The position numbers were made by a program, and so were the translations under genes. Under the pieces are notes generated by a model, which made no database searches, was not told the DNA's origin, and was given only the letters and a program-made list of their open reading frames with translations. From Cudoniella acicularis (taxonomy: Eukaryota; Ascomycota; Leotiomycetes; Helotiales; Helotiaceae), in contig JAAMPI010000482.1 of the NCBI GenBank assembly GCA_013054445.1, positions 1 through 35,812 on the forward strand: a stretch of DNA of 35,812 nt, given 5' to 3'. Numbering within the stretch: position 1 is the first letter of the stretch; each line of letters opens with the position of its first letter. Below, in pieces: positions 22,159 to 32,011 of this stretch.

Positions 22159-24246
22159 AAGAAGATACCAGTTGAGCAACAGATTCGCAGGTCGGACCAA
22201 AACCATAAGAACGGGGTCTCTGGAGAAAATAAACCCGCTGACTGTTTCGGCAACATACACAGCATCCCCACGCAATTTAATCCAATCTGTTTGTCATTGT
22301 AGGTTTCAACATCACCGACACCGAATTTCGGATACTCAGGCACCGCGTCGACTATTCGGCCGCAGCTTGCGGTCTGCTGAAGTATACCGACGTCAAGTGA
22401 ATTTCTGATGAACGCATAGACTTCTGGTTGTCTCAACTGCTTGCCCTGTATAATATCGACGAGAAGGCTTTTGAGAACCCTTCTTCTCCACAACGTTTGT
22501 GGCAGAAGTCGGCTCTCAAGCATTTGTTGGGACGGGCCATCATAAAGTATAGCCTGCGCGATGTCGATCCGGTGTCAAAGTATGACATCAAGAAACTGCG
22601 CCTCTTCGACAACGGTCAGCTGGAAGTAAAGAACGACCTTGATATTCATTATATTTTTAAAAGCTCCTTGCCTTTTGACGACCAAGGCCAACGGGCCACA
22701 GATTTCGGCTTCTGCACTATAGACCCTGCCAAAGTCTTAAAACTGGCTTATAACCCAAGCATTGCCGCAATCTTGGTACAGCAATAAGACCCTCTCAATT
22801 CGTCGCTAATGGAAATCTTCTTTCACGCTAAGGAGATCCTGCTTGCTTTTGTCAAGTTTTTCGTCGAAGGCTACCCATATCACGTAGTGTACAAGATGAC
22901 GGAGTACTTTTTTTTTTTCCAACCCATTTTTTCTTGTGACTTTGGACACAGAGCTGACTTGATACTCTACAGCGAGCTCATGGATTTTGAAGAGGTAGAG
23001 GAACCGAGTGGGGTTAGATACTATGTAAAGAGGAAAGAGAGTAATCGAGCATTATACTAATAGAGGACAGAGACTTTAGTTAACTTGTACTTGTACCTGT
23101 ATTTTGTATTTATTTGAGGAACCAAAAATACATCCGCAAGTCTCTCAGTTGAGAGCACCAAACAAGGGACCTGGAGGTCAATATCCCATCTTCCGTGAAG
23201 TATTGGGCAGACTGGATTTCATCTAAAGCCCCGTCAACAAATACAAGTCCAGCCTAAATTAAATTTGATTGACCAGAAAACCTACCTCCCCAGGGCCCAA
23301 ATACGGTCAAAATATCTCATGAATGAGCAAGAAATTTAGTAATCCAACTCCAAAAGTCACTTATAACACTTCAGAAATTAAAAACCCCCACAAGTTCTAA
23401 CCACTTACTCCGACTCCAGAATGAAATTTAGCAACCTTTTTTAGTATTGAATCAAAAGGGTACTCTTGTTGTTGACTTCTATGCTTATTTCCAATCAGCT
23501 TTAAACAGGCCCCATTCCCGAGTTTCTGCCGGAAAGGCTCTTCACTCAGTTTCCCCTTCCCCCTTCCCAAGACAACCTTGTCCTATAATTTACTACTCTA
23601 CTAAACGTACTCATACGTAAACAGTTCATACAAGTCGAAAATTTTCAACTGCGCAAATCTTACCCGGGTCATTCGCTCCTGGGGTTTGGGAAAGGGGCTC
23701 GCTTAAGTGAAGTTGGAAGATGACAACCTCAAAAAATATTTGGGATTTAAAAGACTAAGAATAATAAGTGACTTGCGTTTGTAAATTGACTTGTGTGGTT
23801 ATTTGTGATATATTCATAGACAATTTAATAATCATCTTGATGAGGTTTGATAGAAACGCGTATGCTGCGCGGAACAAATCAGGACCGCAGTTCTCCCACG
23901 CAGTATCTGCAAGTTGAGAGAAGAAAAAAAAAGCAATTATTCTATCATAAACCGAGGTTCTAGTCAGACTAGCGGTCATTGTATTTTTACGCTACTCAAG
24001 GAACCGATACAGTTTCTACTCTGCGTTGAAGCAAGTCACGAGAGTTAAAAATTTCCTATCCAATTCATATCTAGCCTCTAACTGCGTTACACTTACGCTT
24101 GTACAACTAGCTTAGCGATTTGATGCAAAAAAATTTATTGGCTAGCCGCTTATATCTCGGAGACGTCTTTGGTAGGTATATATATTTATTTAAGCAAATT
24201 TCTCATGTCAAACAGGGGTCCATTCCTGTTTGTACAACCTCCCCAA

Positions 24247-24331
24247 CTGGATTCTTTAATCCGGTGGGCCACCTTCTCGCTGGATTCTCCAATCCAGTGA
24301 TCACTTCCCTCACCGTATCTAATCCAGTGGA
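24247..24331. repeat. degenerate 30-33-bp repeats, each with a small hairpin
   Basis: Copies of the core AATCC(A/G)GTG start at 24258, 24291 and 24321 (steps of 33 and 30). The first two are preceded by the complementary arm, forming CTGGATT-CTTT-AATCCGG (24247-24264) and CTGGATT-CTCC-AATCCAG (24280-24297). Between the cores lie further dyads: GGTGGGCCACC and the perfect palindrome AGTGATCACT. Confidence 0.65.
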
Positions 24332-24368
24332 CTACCTCTTCAAAGATCAGCTCGCCTGGTTCCTTTGA

Positions 24369-24417
24369 TGTCACCTTCGGGTGGCATTAGAGTTTTGTAA
24401 TTATACCTTTTTTTTTC
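24369..24417 (+). other. UUCG-tetraloop hairpin followed by a T-run
   Basis: ATGTCACC-TTCG-GGTGGCAT pairs over eight positions with one T-G wobble and closes on TTCG, an exceptionally stable RNA loop. About 20 bases downstream is a run of at least nine T. Hairpin plus T-run resembles the 3' end of a short structured or RNA polymerase III transcript, but no A/B box could be found upstream, so this is only suggestive. Confidence 0.35.
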
Positions 24418-25196
24418 CCGTTGTTTCTTTCTTTTACTCGACGGACTTTTTTGCACTTTGTTTGAGCCTTGCCTCGGCCCAAACTAAGCGAGAAATTTCT
24501 AGCCTTACTTTTTAGACTCCCGCTAACTCCTAGGCTCTTGTAGCAAGAAGTATAATTGGCTTATTTAAGGATGTAGAAGGTTATATGGTTTTGATAGGGA
24601 TTGAGTCGATAACAATGTGCATAAAAGAAAAAAAAAATCCTTGAGTTGCAGATGAATAATGCAATTGACCTGCATTGTAAAAACACTTATGCTGCTTTTT
24701 GTAATTACAAATAAGAAACAGACTATACGAAGCCAGCAAATCTTCCTTTTTTTGACAACGAGAGTGTTCAAGCCAATTGAAGAGTTTGTAATTGAACCAG
24801 CTGACCTCACCTCGCCCGTCACCTAACGAAATTACTGTGTTAGATGTAATCCATTGCGGTAATAGGCATATTTTGCTTTTAATCATCAAAGCCATAATGC
24901 ATCATCCGTTATTTATCCTCTACTCTAAGCATATCAACCATCAATTCATCCTGCGCCTTGAAATTCCATACTCCTAGTGAACTGCTTCCTTCAAGCTCTG
25001 GACCTCCACCTGAACCCCTCAGGATTTCCCAAACATGAAGAGGAAAAGAGCCTGTGCCGCAATAATTAGCGTACGGAACGTTCATGTTGCCCCTGGAAAG
25101 GACAAAAAGAAGACCGACCTTATTTTCTGTGGAAATGTTGGATCGGGAAGCGATCAAGGTGCTTCCATTACATTCCAACTCCAGCCAACACTTCTT

Positions 25197-26159
25197 TCAA
25201 CGATCCGTGCCACCCACTCTTCTACCGGTTTTGAGTCTGCTACCCCTTCCCCTGTCGCCTTCAATGTCTTCTTTCATGCCCAAAGTCGGTGATGGTGACG
25301 AGGATGTGATAAGGATTGGAGAGTACGATCTTTTCCGCTCAGGAAATCTTTTCGTACTGTTGTGATCGGGAGTAGAATACCTCGGCTCATGACGCAAGGT
25401 TGAGCTGGAACTATCAGTGGAAGTTGATGACCTTGTAGTATATTCTTTCAGGGACGCCTTCTCAAGAGCAGGGACGTTTCTGATCCCGTTTGGTGACCCT
25501 CTTGCTGTTATTTCCCGTAATTTTAGAGGATGAAATTTGATCGTGATAAGCAACCTGCGAACTTTCTTGGCTGAACCAGCTGTGTTTCCAATAGGCCAGA
25601 GGTCCATATCATCGAAAGCGCGCTTTCTTGAGGGAATCTCCCCGGATATCTTTTGCTCATTAGAAACAATGATTGTACCATCAGCGTGCTTTTGAATGAC
25701 TTGTCTGAAGAGCTTCAGAACCTCGGCCTCCAGGTCTCTGTCTTGAATTGCTCTCATTGAGTGCACCTCCAGCTCGCATTGGTGCCTGTCCTGAAGTATG
25801 CTGTCCCGCCTCAGAGTTACTTCTCTGTCGATATCTTCCTCTTGGTGTCGAAACATCTCATGAATTTTCGTGCATGTGACCTGATATTTTTTGAAGCCAA
25901 CCCTTACTTCGTCAGCATGCTTTGCGCGGAGAGCCTCAATTTCTTGCTCATGTCTCTTTGCCATAGAACTCAAAGTCTGCTTCCAGGCACGTGATTCTTC
26001 CTCGAGTTTGAATTCCTTTTCGTCTTCAACTTCCGCAGACCTCTTTTTGCTCCAGGCCTCGAAGTTTTCGTCTTCATTTCTGTGCGAAGCTTTTCGCTCC
26101 ACGTCGTCCGCTCTGTGCGACATCTCGATGTCTTTGCCTCTCTGAATGATATGTTCCAT
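25197..26159 (-). CDS. coiled-coil orphan protein, about 320 aa, possibly longer
   Basis: From ATG at 26159 (begins MEHIIQRGKDIEM) the frame is open to TGA at 25197. Residues about 15-170 are strongly charged and helical with heptad-like spacing (HEQEIEALRAKHADEV), a coiled coil. A basic SRKRAFDD patch and a Ser/Thr-rich basic tail (SSTSTDSSSSTLRHE) follow, suggesting a nuclear protein. In the same frame the sequence stays open for another 95 codons after the TGA (to TAA at 24909), which a CGA-to-TGA change could explain, so the gene may be truncated. The frame is also open upstream of 26159 for 32 codons, but without a better start. No family is recognised. It shares its general architecture with the decayed gene at 21295-23060, but no clear sequence identity. 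Confidence 0.5.
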   Translation of the reverse strand: MEHIIQRGKDIEMSHRADDVERKASHRNEDENFEAWSKKRSAEVEDEKEFKLEEESRAWKQTLSSMAKRHEQEIEALRAKHADEVRVGFKKYQVTCTKIHEMFRHQEEDIDREVTLRRDSILQDRHQCELEVHSMRAIQDRDLEAEVLKLFRQVIQKHADGTIIVSNEQKISGEIPSRKRAFDDMDLWPIGNTAGSAKKVRRLLITIKFHPLKLREITARGSPNGIRNVPALEKASLKEYTTRSSTSTDSSSSTLRHEPRYSTPDHNSTKRFPERKRSYSPILITSSSPSPTLGMKEDIEGDRGRGSRLKTGRRVGGTDR

Positions 26160-27276
26160 CGTTGGGAAGAACAGGCTACGCCAAGAAAGAGAGAAATTGA
26201 AAAGAAAGTTGGGAGTATTCGGCATGTCAAGACGTTGAATGAGAGTAAGAACCAAAATATTGGATAGTGCCTACGTGACACCCGTTCTGGTGGGGCAAGA
26301 ACGGGTCGCTTGAGAGAAAGGGGAAAGCACGATTGTCTTACGCTATGTGATGCCAACTACTCGGTCAGGTATTTTCTAAGTGCGGGGCTCCTAGTCCATT
26401 AAATGTGATAACACCACAGTAGCAAAATCACTTAGCTTCGTTGACTAGAAATCATATATCGGATATGGGTTTGAAGGGAGAGCTCTGGAGCTACTTAACA
26501 TGTCTATAAATCACTATCCTACTGTGGGTATATTACCCTGTTTTAAACAACTCATTCGGATTTTCGGTTGTTCCCAGCACTTATAAATACCAGACCGAGT
26601 ACCAAGGCGAAGATAGACGACTGCGGTGATGTATGTGAGTTGCTATTGCACTATGAGTTGTGAGTAATTCGGGCTTTCTTCTCTTGCTGGCACCGGCACT
26701 CAAAAAAAAATTTAGTTCACTCGAGGCGAGAAAAACTAGTCTCTAATGAGAAGCCTTGAAACAAACCTGTTTGATATGAGTAGACAAGATAAATTTCTTT
26801 TGGTGTTGTAGAGACTCGGACTTGAAAGTCGGACGCGAACATAGAGAACGTGACCGGGGAAAGCAAAATCGAATTCGGTCCCAAGTCGGAAAACCGAGGC
26901 TTTTCGAAATCAATCCTGTCAATTGGCCTCAGTGGTAGAAAGGTGCTTTCTTCAAAACAAAGAAAAGGTACTCAATTCACAAACAAAACTATGAAGAATT
27001 GGGAAATCAATTCACGCTGCTGTATTATCTTCTGTGATGCAGACACTTACAAGATAGTCGGCAAACGAGCCCATCGAAATCATGGCATCGTAAGAGTCGT
27101 CCCTCCAACTATGCTTGTCCTCCAACGCCAGAGCAAATGATAAGTAAAACCATGGTCCCCTACGAGGATCCCCGTACTCCATGCTTAATCCATGCAATGC
27201 AATTATCTGAGAATCCTTAAACCCGCTATGCTTGAGATATGTACCATGGGGAAAATGCGGTGTTATCGACTGTTCA
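26160..27276. other. 1.1-kb intergenic region, no gene seen
   Basis: Between the coiled-coil orphan and the RING gene. The 27012-27197 minus frame looks well composed and ends at a GTAAGTG donor-like site, but it lies directly downstream of the RING gene stop and in no frame that joins it, so I treat it as 3' UTR/intergenic. No repeats or RNA genes are seen. Confidence 0.4.
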
Positions 27277-28625
27277 TTATAGGAAAACCCCGACCCATTT
27301 GTCCTTGCTTTTCACGTCTGATTCGCAATCATCAACAGCACAAGTGAGAACTTTGGTAACCTTGTTCTTGCCGGGTTTGGAGATTTCAGGGAAGGCAACG
27401 GGGACTGGTGCTTTGCCTGGTGGTCCTCGGTTCTGGTAGCAGTTGTTGCAGTAGACCTACGCTGATTAGGACAACAACTTGCGGAGATGGAGAGCAAACT
27501 TACATGACCACACTCCTTCACTACCCAAAACGGATGTTCCTCCCTATCTTTCTTCGTTGGAGTTTTCCCACCCTTCTTCACCACAGGTTCCTCAATCTCC
27601 TTGTTGTGTACCAACTCCTGCTCACAACTTGGACAAATGATCAAGTCATCTTCCTTTGGCGACCTGGTGAAATTTTCCCTCGCCGGTTTTGGTGGTACAT
27701 GTTCGGGTTTTCGTTCTTGGAAAGCGTGCCGTGCGTAGTCGAGGCCAGGAGCGTGGAATACATGGTTGTGATCCATAGCTATTATGGCAGCATGAAAGTC
27801 TTCGTGATTAGGAGCTGCAGGTCGCCGCGTCGTCCCAATCCAAACCCAAATGCAACTCCGATAGCGTTGACAGCAGCATTCATGGAGTTCATACTATTCC
27901 GGGCAGGGAAGACTCGTCGAATTTCGTGTCCAGCGTGTGGCCGTGGAGGCATAGCGGCCACGCGCACGGGCGGAGGTGACCGAGGTATGAAAAGTGAAGG
28001 GGAGTCTTGTCGTCGTGGGGCATGGTAAATATCTCGAGCAGGTCGGCCATCCTGAGGTCGTGGTACGGAAAGTTCTCGTCCACCAGTGATTATGATATCC
28101 GGTTCTCCATTATCTTCTGTGAGATCTATGAATTCCATCAAGCCTGACGCATCGCTTCTTCCCAGCTGTGGCGGGCGCGGAAGACGGCCTCGCTCCCCAC
28201 CATTCCGCGAGACAGTGTTCACCTCTTCAGGCTCGTCTGTTAGATCGATAACAGTTTGAGAGGCGCGATGCTCGAGGCGTGGTCTTGGTTGGGACTGAGA
28301 TCGGTCTGCCATATCTTCGGATGCTCTGTGCAACGAGGGTAGGCGTAGTACTTGATTGTTATGAGGGTGCGAGGTCCGTCGTCTCTCGAGAAAAGCAGGT
28401 GCGATGGTGTTGCTTGGTATTTGTGCAGGTGCGAACCTGGGGGTTATGTTTATGTTCGAAGATGGCTCTCGAAATTGAATTGGGGAAGGAGAAAGGGTCG
28501 CCTGGGACATCTCTGCGTAAGATCTCTAGAGTTGTGTAATCGCATTAGTATTGTCCACAGTCCGCAACAGATTTGTGATCGGGAGGTTTACCTTGTGGCG
28601 CTGGCGTTCTAGTGGCAGCGGCCAT
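27277..28625 (-). CDS. SIM-containing RING-finger protein, candidate SUMO-targeted ubiquitin ligase
   Basis: Exons 28625-28592 (MAAATRTPAPQ), 28512-27504 and 27456-27277, with GTAAAC/CAG and GTAAGT/TAG introns in phase. The N-terminal part is Pro/Arg-rich and carries hydrophobic-acidic motifs like SUMO-interacting motifs: VIDLTDE, FIDLTED and a DIIIT segment. The C-terminal part has a split RING: CPSC, then KECGHVYCNNC across the second intron, then CAVDDC, ending KWVGVFL. This layout (SIMs plus C-terminal RING) is that of Rfp1/RNF4-type E3 ligases that ubiquitinate sumoylated nuclear proteins; fungal relatives are often labelled cell cycle control protein. The middle exon needs one extra base around 27820-27834 to join GFGLGRR to the frame containing MDHNHVFHAPG; as written it would stop at 27782. 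No intron of sensible size gives that shift. Family confident; STUbL role inferred. Confidence 0.8.
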
Positions 28626-29371
28626 CCGTCCATCACACTCGTCCAGCGTCTGCGCACGCGGTCGCTGCTTGTTGGTATAAGGCGCGGGCAAAGGTTTGAA
28701 GTGTTGTTGGCGGAAAATCGTGTCGTGGGCCCGTGAATTGGGCGGTGGCGGAAGATTTGTGGTGTTTATTATTGGAGTGGAATTTGAAGGTGCTTTGAAG
28801 TGAGATCACAGACAGATTGGCGCTCGTCGCGCTAGTTGTGTTGCCGTTGCCGTCGGTTGCCCTCGCAGCGCTGCTTGACTGCTTAACTCCGAAAGGCTGC
28901 CTCTTGCCTCCTGCCTCCATCCAGCATTTGCCTAAAATCCTAAAATACCTACTCCAGGGGAGCAAGGAGTGAAATCCTTGAAAAGTTAACAAAGAAAGCA
29001 AATCGAAGCGAGCTCACCTATCAGTGAGAATGAGAAAAACTCATGTCAAAAACTCGTGATCCCTCAAAAACAGCCACTTAAACATCCCACCTCGAGAAGG
29101 AAGCACAAGCAGAAGACTCCACACCTCATTTTTCTCTTTGAAATCACCTTCCCAAGCCTCTCCTCATTTAGTCACACAAAAAGACAACTTACAAACTCCC
29201 AAGTTCAAAATACAATTTCGACAGTTCAACTTGCCCATAAAGACATCCATTTGATGCTCATGTTTCATGACATGTCGGCTTCTAGAATTACATATAAGGA
29301 AGATTGCCCAGGGGATTTTTTGCTTTTGACACAAGCCAGAATTCCGTATCCCAAACTCCAAAGACCCGGGC
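28626..29371. other. intergenic region between PRP19 and the RING gene
   Basis: About 750 bases holding the promoter/5' UTR of the RING gene (near 28626-28900) and the 3' UTR of PRP19 (near 29371). The open frames here carry no motifs. Confidence 0.5.
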
Positions 29372-31002
29372 TCATCCAAGCACTGTAATAACTCCTTCCA
29401 CATTGACGGTCACAAGGGTCTTGGCCTCCGGTCCCCACTCAATAGCAGTGCTGGTACAGCGGTGCTGATAATATCCGACCACGACTTCGTAGACTTCGTG
29501 TACTGCGAGATAGTGAGACCACGAGGGCCTGATGCTGCCAGATACTGGCCTGTGTAGTCCCATCGAATGCTGTCAACTTGTCCACCAATCTCTAGCACTT
29601 TCGCTTCCGCTGCTTTGCCTTCCTTCCGCAGATCAAAAATAATGACACTGTTAGATCCTTTAGCAACGGCCGCGAACCAAATACCGTTCTCAGAAAATGC
29701 GAGGTCTTGAACGGATCCACCCAGCTCAAAATTCGCCGCACTTTCACCAGTCTTCACGTGGAAAAGCTTAATTTGCCCGTCAGCACCTCCAGCGGCAAAT
29801 AGGTGCCCATCTGGATGGAAAGCTGCCGTTGTAAGTTCTGTTGACGCATTAGCTTTGGCTTCATTGCTTGAGAGCAAGATTGACGTACCAGAATCTGTAT
29901 AAACCTGGGTAATGGCCTTTCCAGCTGGCAGGTCGTAAAATACAAAGCTCTTGTCAACTCCTACGGAGGCCAAGATTTCGCCACTTGGATGCAGAGCAAG
30001 TGCATTTGCACTGCCGGCGTGTGATGTGAAAGTTGTTTCAGAATCCCCGAACACCTTCACAGTCCCCGATGAAGTAGAAACAACAGGTTGGCTGCCGTAC
30101 CAAACAGCGTCAGTAATAGCAGAGCCGGCTGCGAAAGTTTGCTGGACCTTGTTGTCGGCAATTGAGTAGACTCCAGCAACACCATCAGATCCTCCAAACA
30201 AAACAAGATGACCACTCTCATCGACTGCCAGTGAAGATGAACCAGGGTAGAGTGCTTCAGAAGCAGTTGCAACACCGAACTTCTCGATTATCTCCGAATC
30301 AGCCCAGTCTTTTGGTACAGGTCTTTTTCGACGGCTTTTGGATAGTCTACTCCATAATTAGCGCTGATCCATTAGCTAATTGCCAGGGAAATATACTTCT
30401 CTTTAGTTGCATCAACCTTGGCAGCAAGATCTTCTGGCAGGCCCTGACTATCAATCTGCATAGCGTCTCCATTGCTTGCAGCACCCGCACCAACTGTGAC
30501 TTTGGAGAGCGCATCTCGAGCCTCGTCGCGTTCCTTCGTCAACCTAGCAATAACTCTAACTGCAGCATCATGTTGGTATAGAGCAGTCGCTAATTCTTGT
30601 CGAGTTTGATTTAATTGTTGTCTTAACGTAAAAGATTCAAGAGCCAATGCATCCCATTCGTTTTGGAAGGTAGAGAGGAGAGAGGGAATGGATGTGAGGG
30701 TTGGTGGTCGGGGGGTGACTATTCGCGCGGATTTGAGATCGATGAGGTCGGTGATTTCCAATTCCTCCCCGTTGACTGGATCCTTATGATTTTCTGAAAT
30801 ATATGCCTCGATCAATCGCTTCTCATAAACAGTTCCTAGAGTTGCGAATCAGTATCGCGTCTTGCTCGAGATCTTCAGCCTAGCTTACCTGACTTGGACG
30901 AAGCCACAGGATGTTGTGGTGCCTCACCAGAGACTATTAGCTATTAGTCGCGTGAAAATCAGTAAATTCAGATTCAAGAAGCAACTTACTGGAGCACAGC
31001 AT
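29372..31002 (-). CDS. PRP19: pre-mRNA-processing factor 19 (U-box/WD40 E3 ligase), C-terminal frameshift
   Basis: Exons 31002-30990 (only 13 bases), 30933-30889, 30835-30397 and 30346 to the end, with good donors and acceptors in phase. The N-terminal U-box reads [14 protein letters not shown]...[22 protein letters not shown]. The Prp19 coiled-coil tetramerisation region follows (about 70-140: [32 protein letters not shown]), and a WD40 domain fills the rest. Prp19 is the core of the NineTeen complex that remodels the spliceosome and also acts in DNA repair. Near the C-terminus one base is missing between 29450 and 29449: as written the frame stops at 29410, while a single added base would carry STAVPA on into [12 protein letters not shown] and the usual ending at 29372. 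Given that PRP19 is normally essential, a sequence error or a very recent mutation is likely. The family call is certain. Confidence 0.93.
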
Positions 31003-31252
31003 CTTGATAATGTTGAAGTGAGAAATATCCGCTCTGGCGCATCAGACAAGATCAACAGCTGCGATTTTCGTTTCGCGGCGGAAAAGATATTATGTTTGCC
31101 TAAGGCCACAAATGTGAATGCTTGGCACTAGTACTAATTTGGACTAATGAGAGATAGGCAGAGCCTCCTGCAGCTGAAGCTAATCGTTCTTCGAAATTGC
31201 ATCAGCAACCCATAAACTCCCCAAGTTGCCAATTTTCCTCAGAAAATCCAAA
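31003..31252. promoter_or_regulatory. compact divergent promoter PRP19/uraD
   Basis: Only 250 bases separate the two divergent start codons, so the promoters must overlap. No TATA or GATA cluster stands out. Confidence 0.5.
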
Positions 31253-31905
31253 ATGTCAGGTTTCAAGCTCCCTCCAATTGACGGAGTTCCATCTCTGTCA
31301 ACAATTGAACGAGCAGCTGTTCTTGATGTACTCTTCGAGCCTTGTACAGCTCTTCACACCTTATCTATCGAACTCCTTCACACCGAGAAATTCAAATCCT
31401 ACAACGATCTCATTGCGAGTGTTGGAGTTCAGCTCACAGATCTGTCCGAAAGTCCATCTACAAGTGATACAGAATGGCTTGACAAGATTCTTGGAGCTCA
31501 TCCTAGGCTTGGGGAGAAGAAAGTCGACAGTGCACAATCTCAAGCCGAGCAAGCTCAATTGAACACTGGAGGTGAAGAAGAGGCTACCAAGCTAAGAGAC
31601 CTGAACCTCGAATATGAAACGGCTTTTCCTGGGTTAAAATATGTGTATGACACATGGTCGCTAGTTTTGCGAGCTGCTGAGCTGATCGATTTACAGTGTT
31701 TTTGTCAACGGCCGCTCACGTCCTGTCATAATGGAAAATATGCGTCAAAGAATAGACAGAGGCGATATTAAGCTTGAGAGGGCAGAGGCTATTAAGGTAA
31801 GCGCTTGTGCCAAGAATAAAATATATTTCTTAAACTGATTCAACTTGCTGCAAGGCAATGTGTGACATTGCAGCCGATCGCGCGGTAAAGCTCCAACAAC
31901 CATAA
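31253..31905 (+). CDS. OHCU decarboxylase (urate degradation), 180 aa, three exons
   Basis: 2-oxo-4-hydroxy-4-carboxy-5-ureidoimidazoline decarboxylase (UraD-like), which converts the OHCU intermediate of uric acid breakdown to S-allantoin. Exons 31253-31644, 31697-31796 and 31855-31905, phases matching. The start is the ATG giving MSGFKLPPIDG; an upstream in-frame extension lacks a better ATG. Catalytic His83 lies in AHPRLGEK, Glu99 in SQAEQA, and Arg137 in VFVNGR, matching the family's active-site set; ITS tail-end motifs MENMRQRI and AMCDIAADRAVKL are typical. Length is usual for the family (about 170-190). No PTS1 tripeptide (ends QQP). It is head-to-head with PRP19. It and the choline pair are both nitrogen-source pathways, but they are about 12 kb apart, so no cluster is claimed. 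Confidence 0.93.
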
Positions 31906-32011
31906 AAATGCACCGTTTTTCTCCAATCCGTCCGTCCGTATGACCAAACTTGATCAGTACAATTTTATGGACGCCAAACCATGCAATGCAATTACCGTTA
32001 CAAGACCTTGA

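Larger units (their letters stand above)
21295..23060 (+). pseudogene. decayed gene: coiled-coil N-terminus plus unknown conserved-looking C-terminal part
   Basis: ATG at 21295 opens a charged, helical region. At about 21572 one base is missing: the good frame continues with an 11-residue duplicated segment (21573-21638) and a Glu/Lys/Leu-rich coiled coil, interrupted by TAA at 21651. Near 21840 the frame changes again to one rich in Pro/Ser/Thr and then Lys, with TGA at 22087 and TAA at 22111 inside a pentapeptide-repeat stretch. An acceptor-like TTGTCATTGTAG ends at 22302, and the next block reads openly to 23058 except for TGA at 22398 and TAA at 22785; it has a normal globular composition (FNITDTEFRILRHRVDYSAA, then LLALYNIDEKAF). 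All five stops are one C-to-T step from CAA or CGA. I recognise no family. Coding ancestry is well supported by the frame continuity; function is unknown. Confidence 0.6.
23061..24908. other. AT-rich 1.8-kb region between two orphan genes
   Basis: Mostly AT-rich, with homopolymer tracts and no frame over 104 codons with a recognisable motif. It contains the hairpin repeat cluster (24247-24331) and a UUCG-loop hairpin followed by a T-run (24369-24417). The 24581-24895 minus frame is open, but has no motif and no good start context. The region looks like mutated, possibly repeat-derived DNA, though I cannot name an element. Confidence 0.45.

Noticed and set aside
20790..23760. Possible terminal inverted repeats around the decayed gene (TTAAGTGAA-like words at both sides)
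   Set aside because: Only a short palindromic word is shared; the flanks do not align, and no target-site duplication was seen.
27012..27260. Minus-strand exon-like frame containing MEYGDPRRGPWFYLSFALALE and a GTAAGTG donor
   Set aside because: It lies directly after the RING gene stop and in a different frame. The RING reading to KWVGVFL is clearly the true end, and no downstream exon could be joined.
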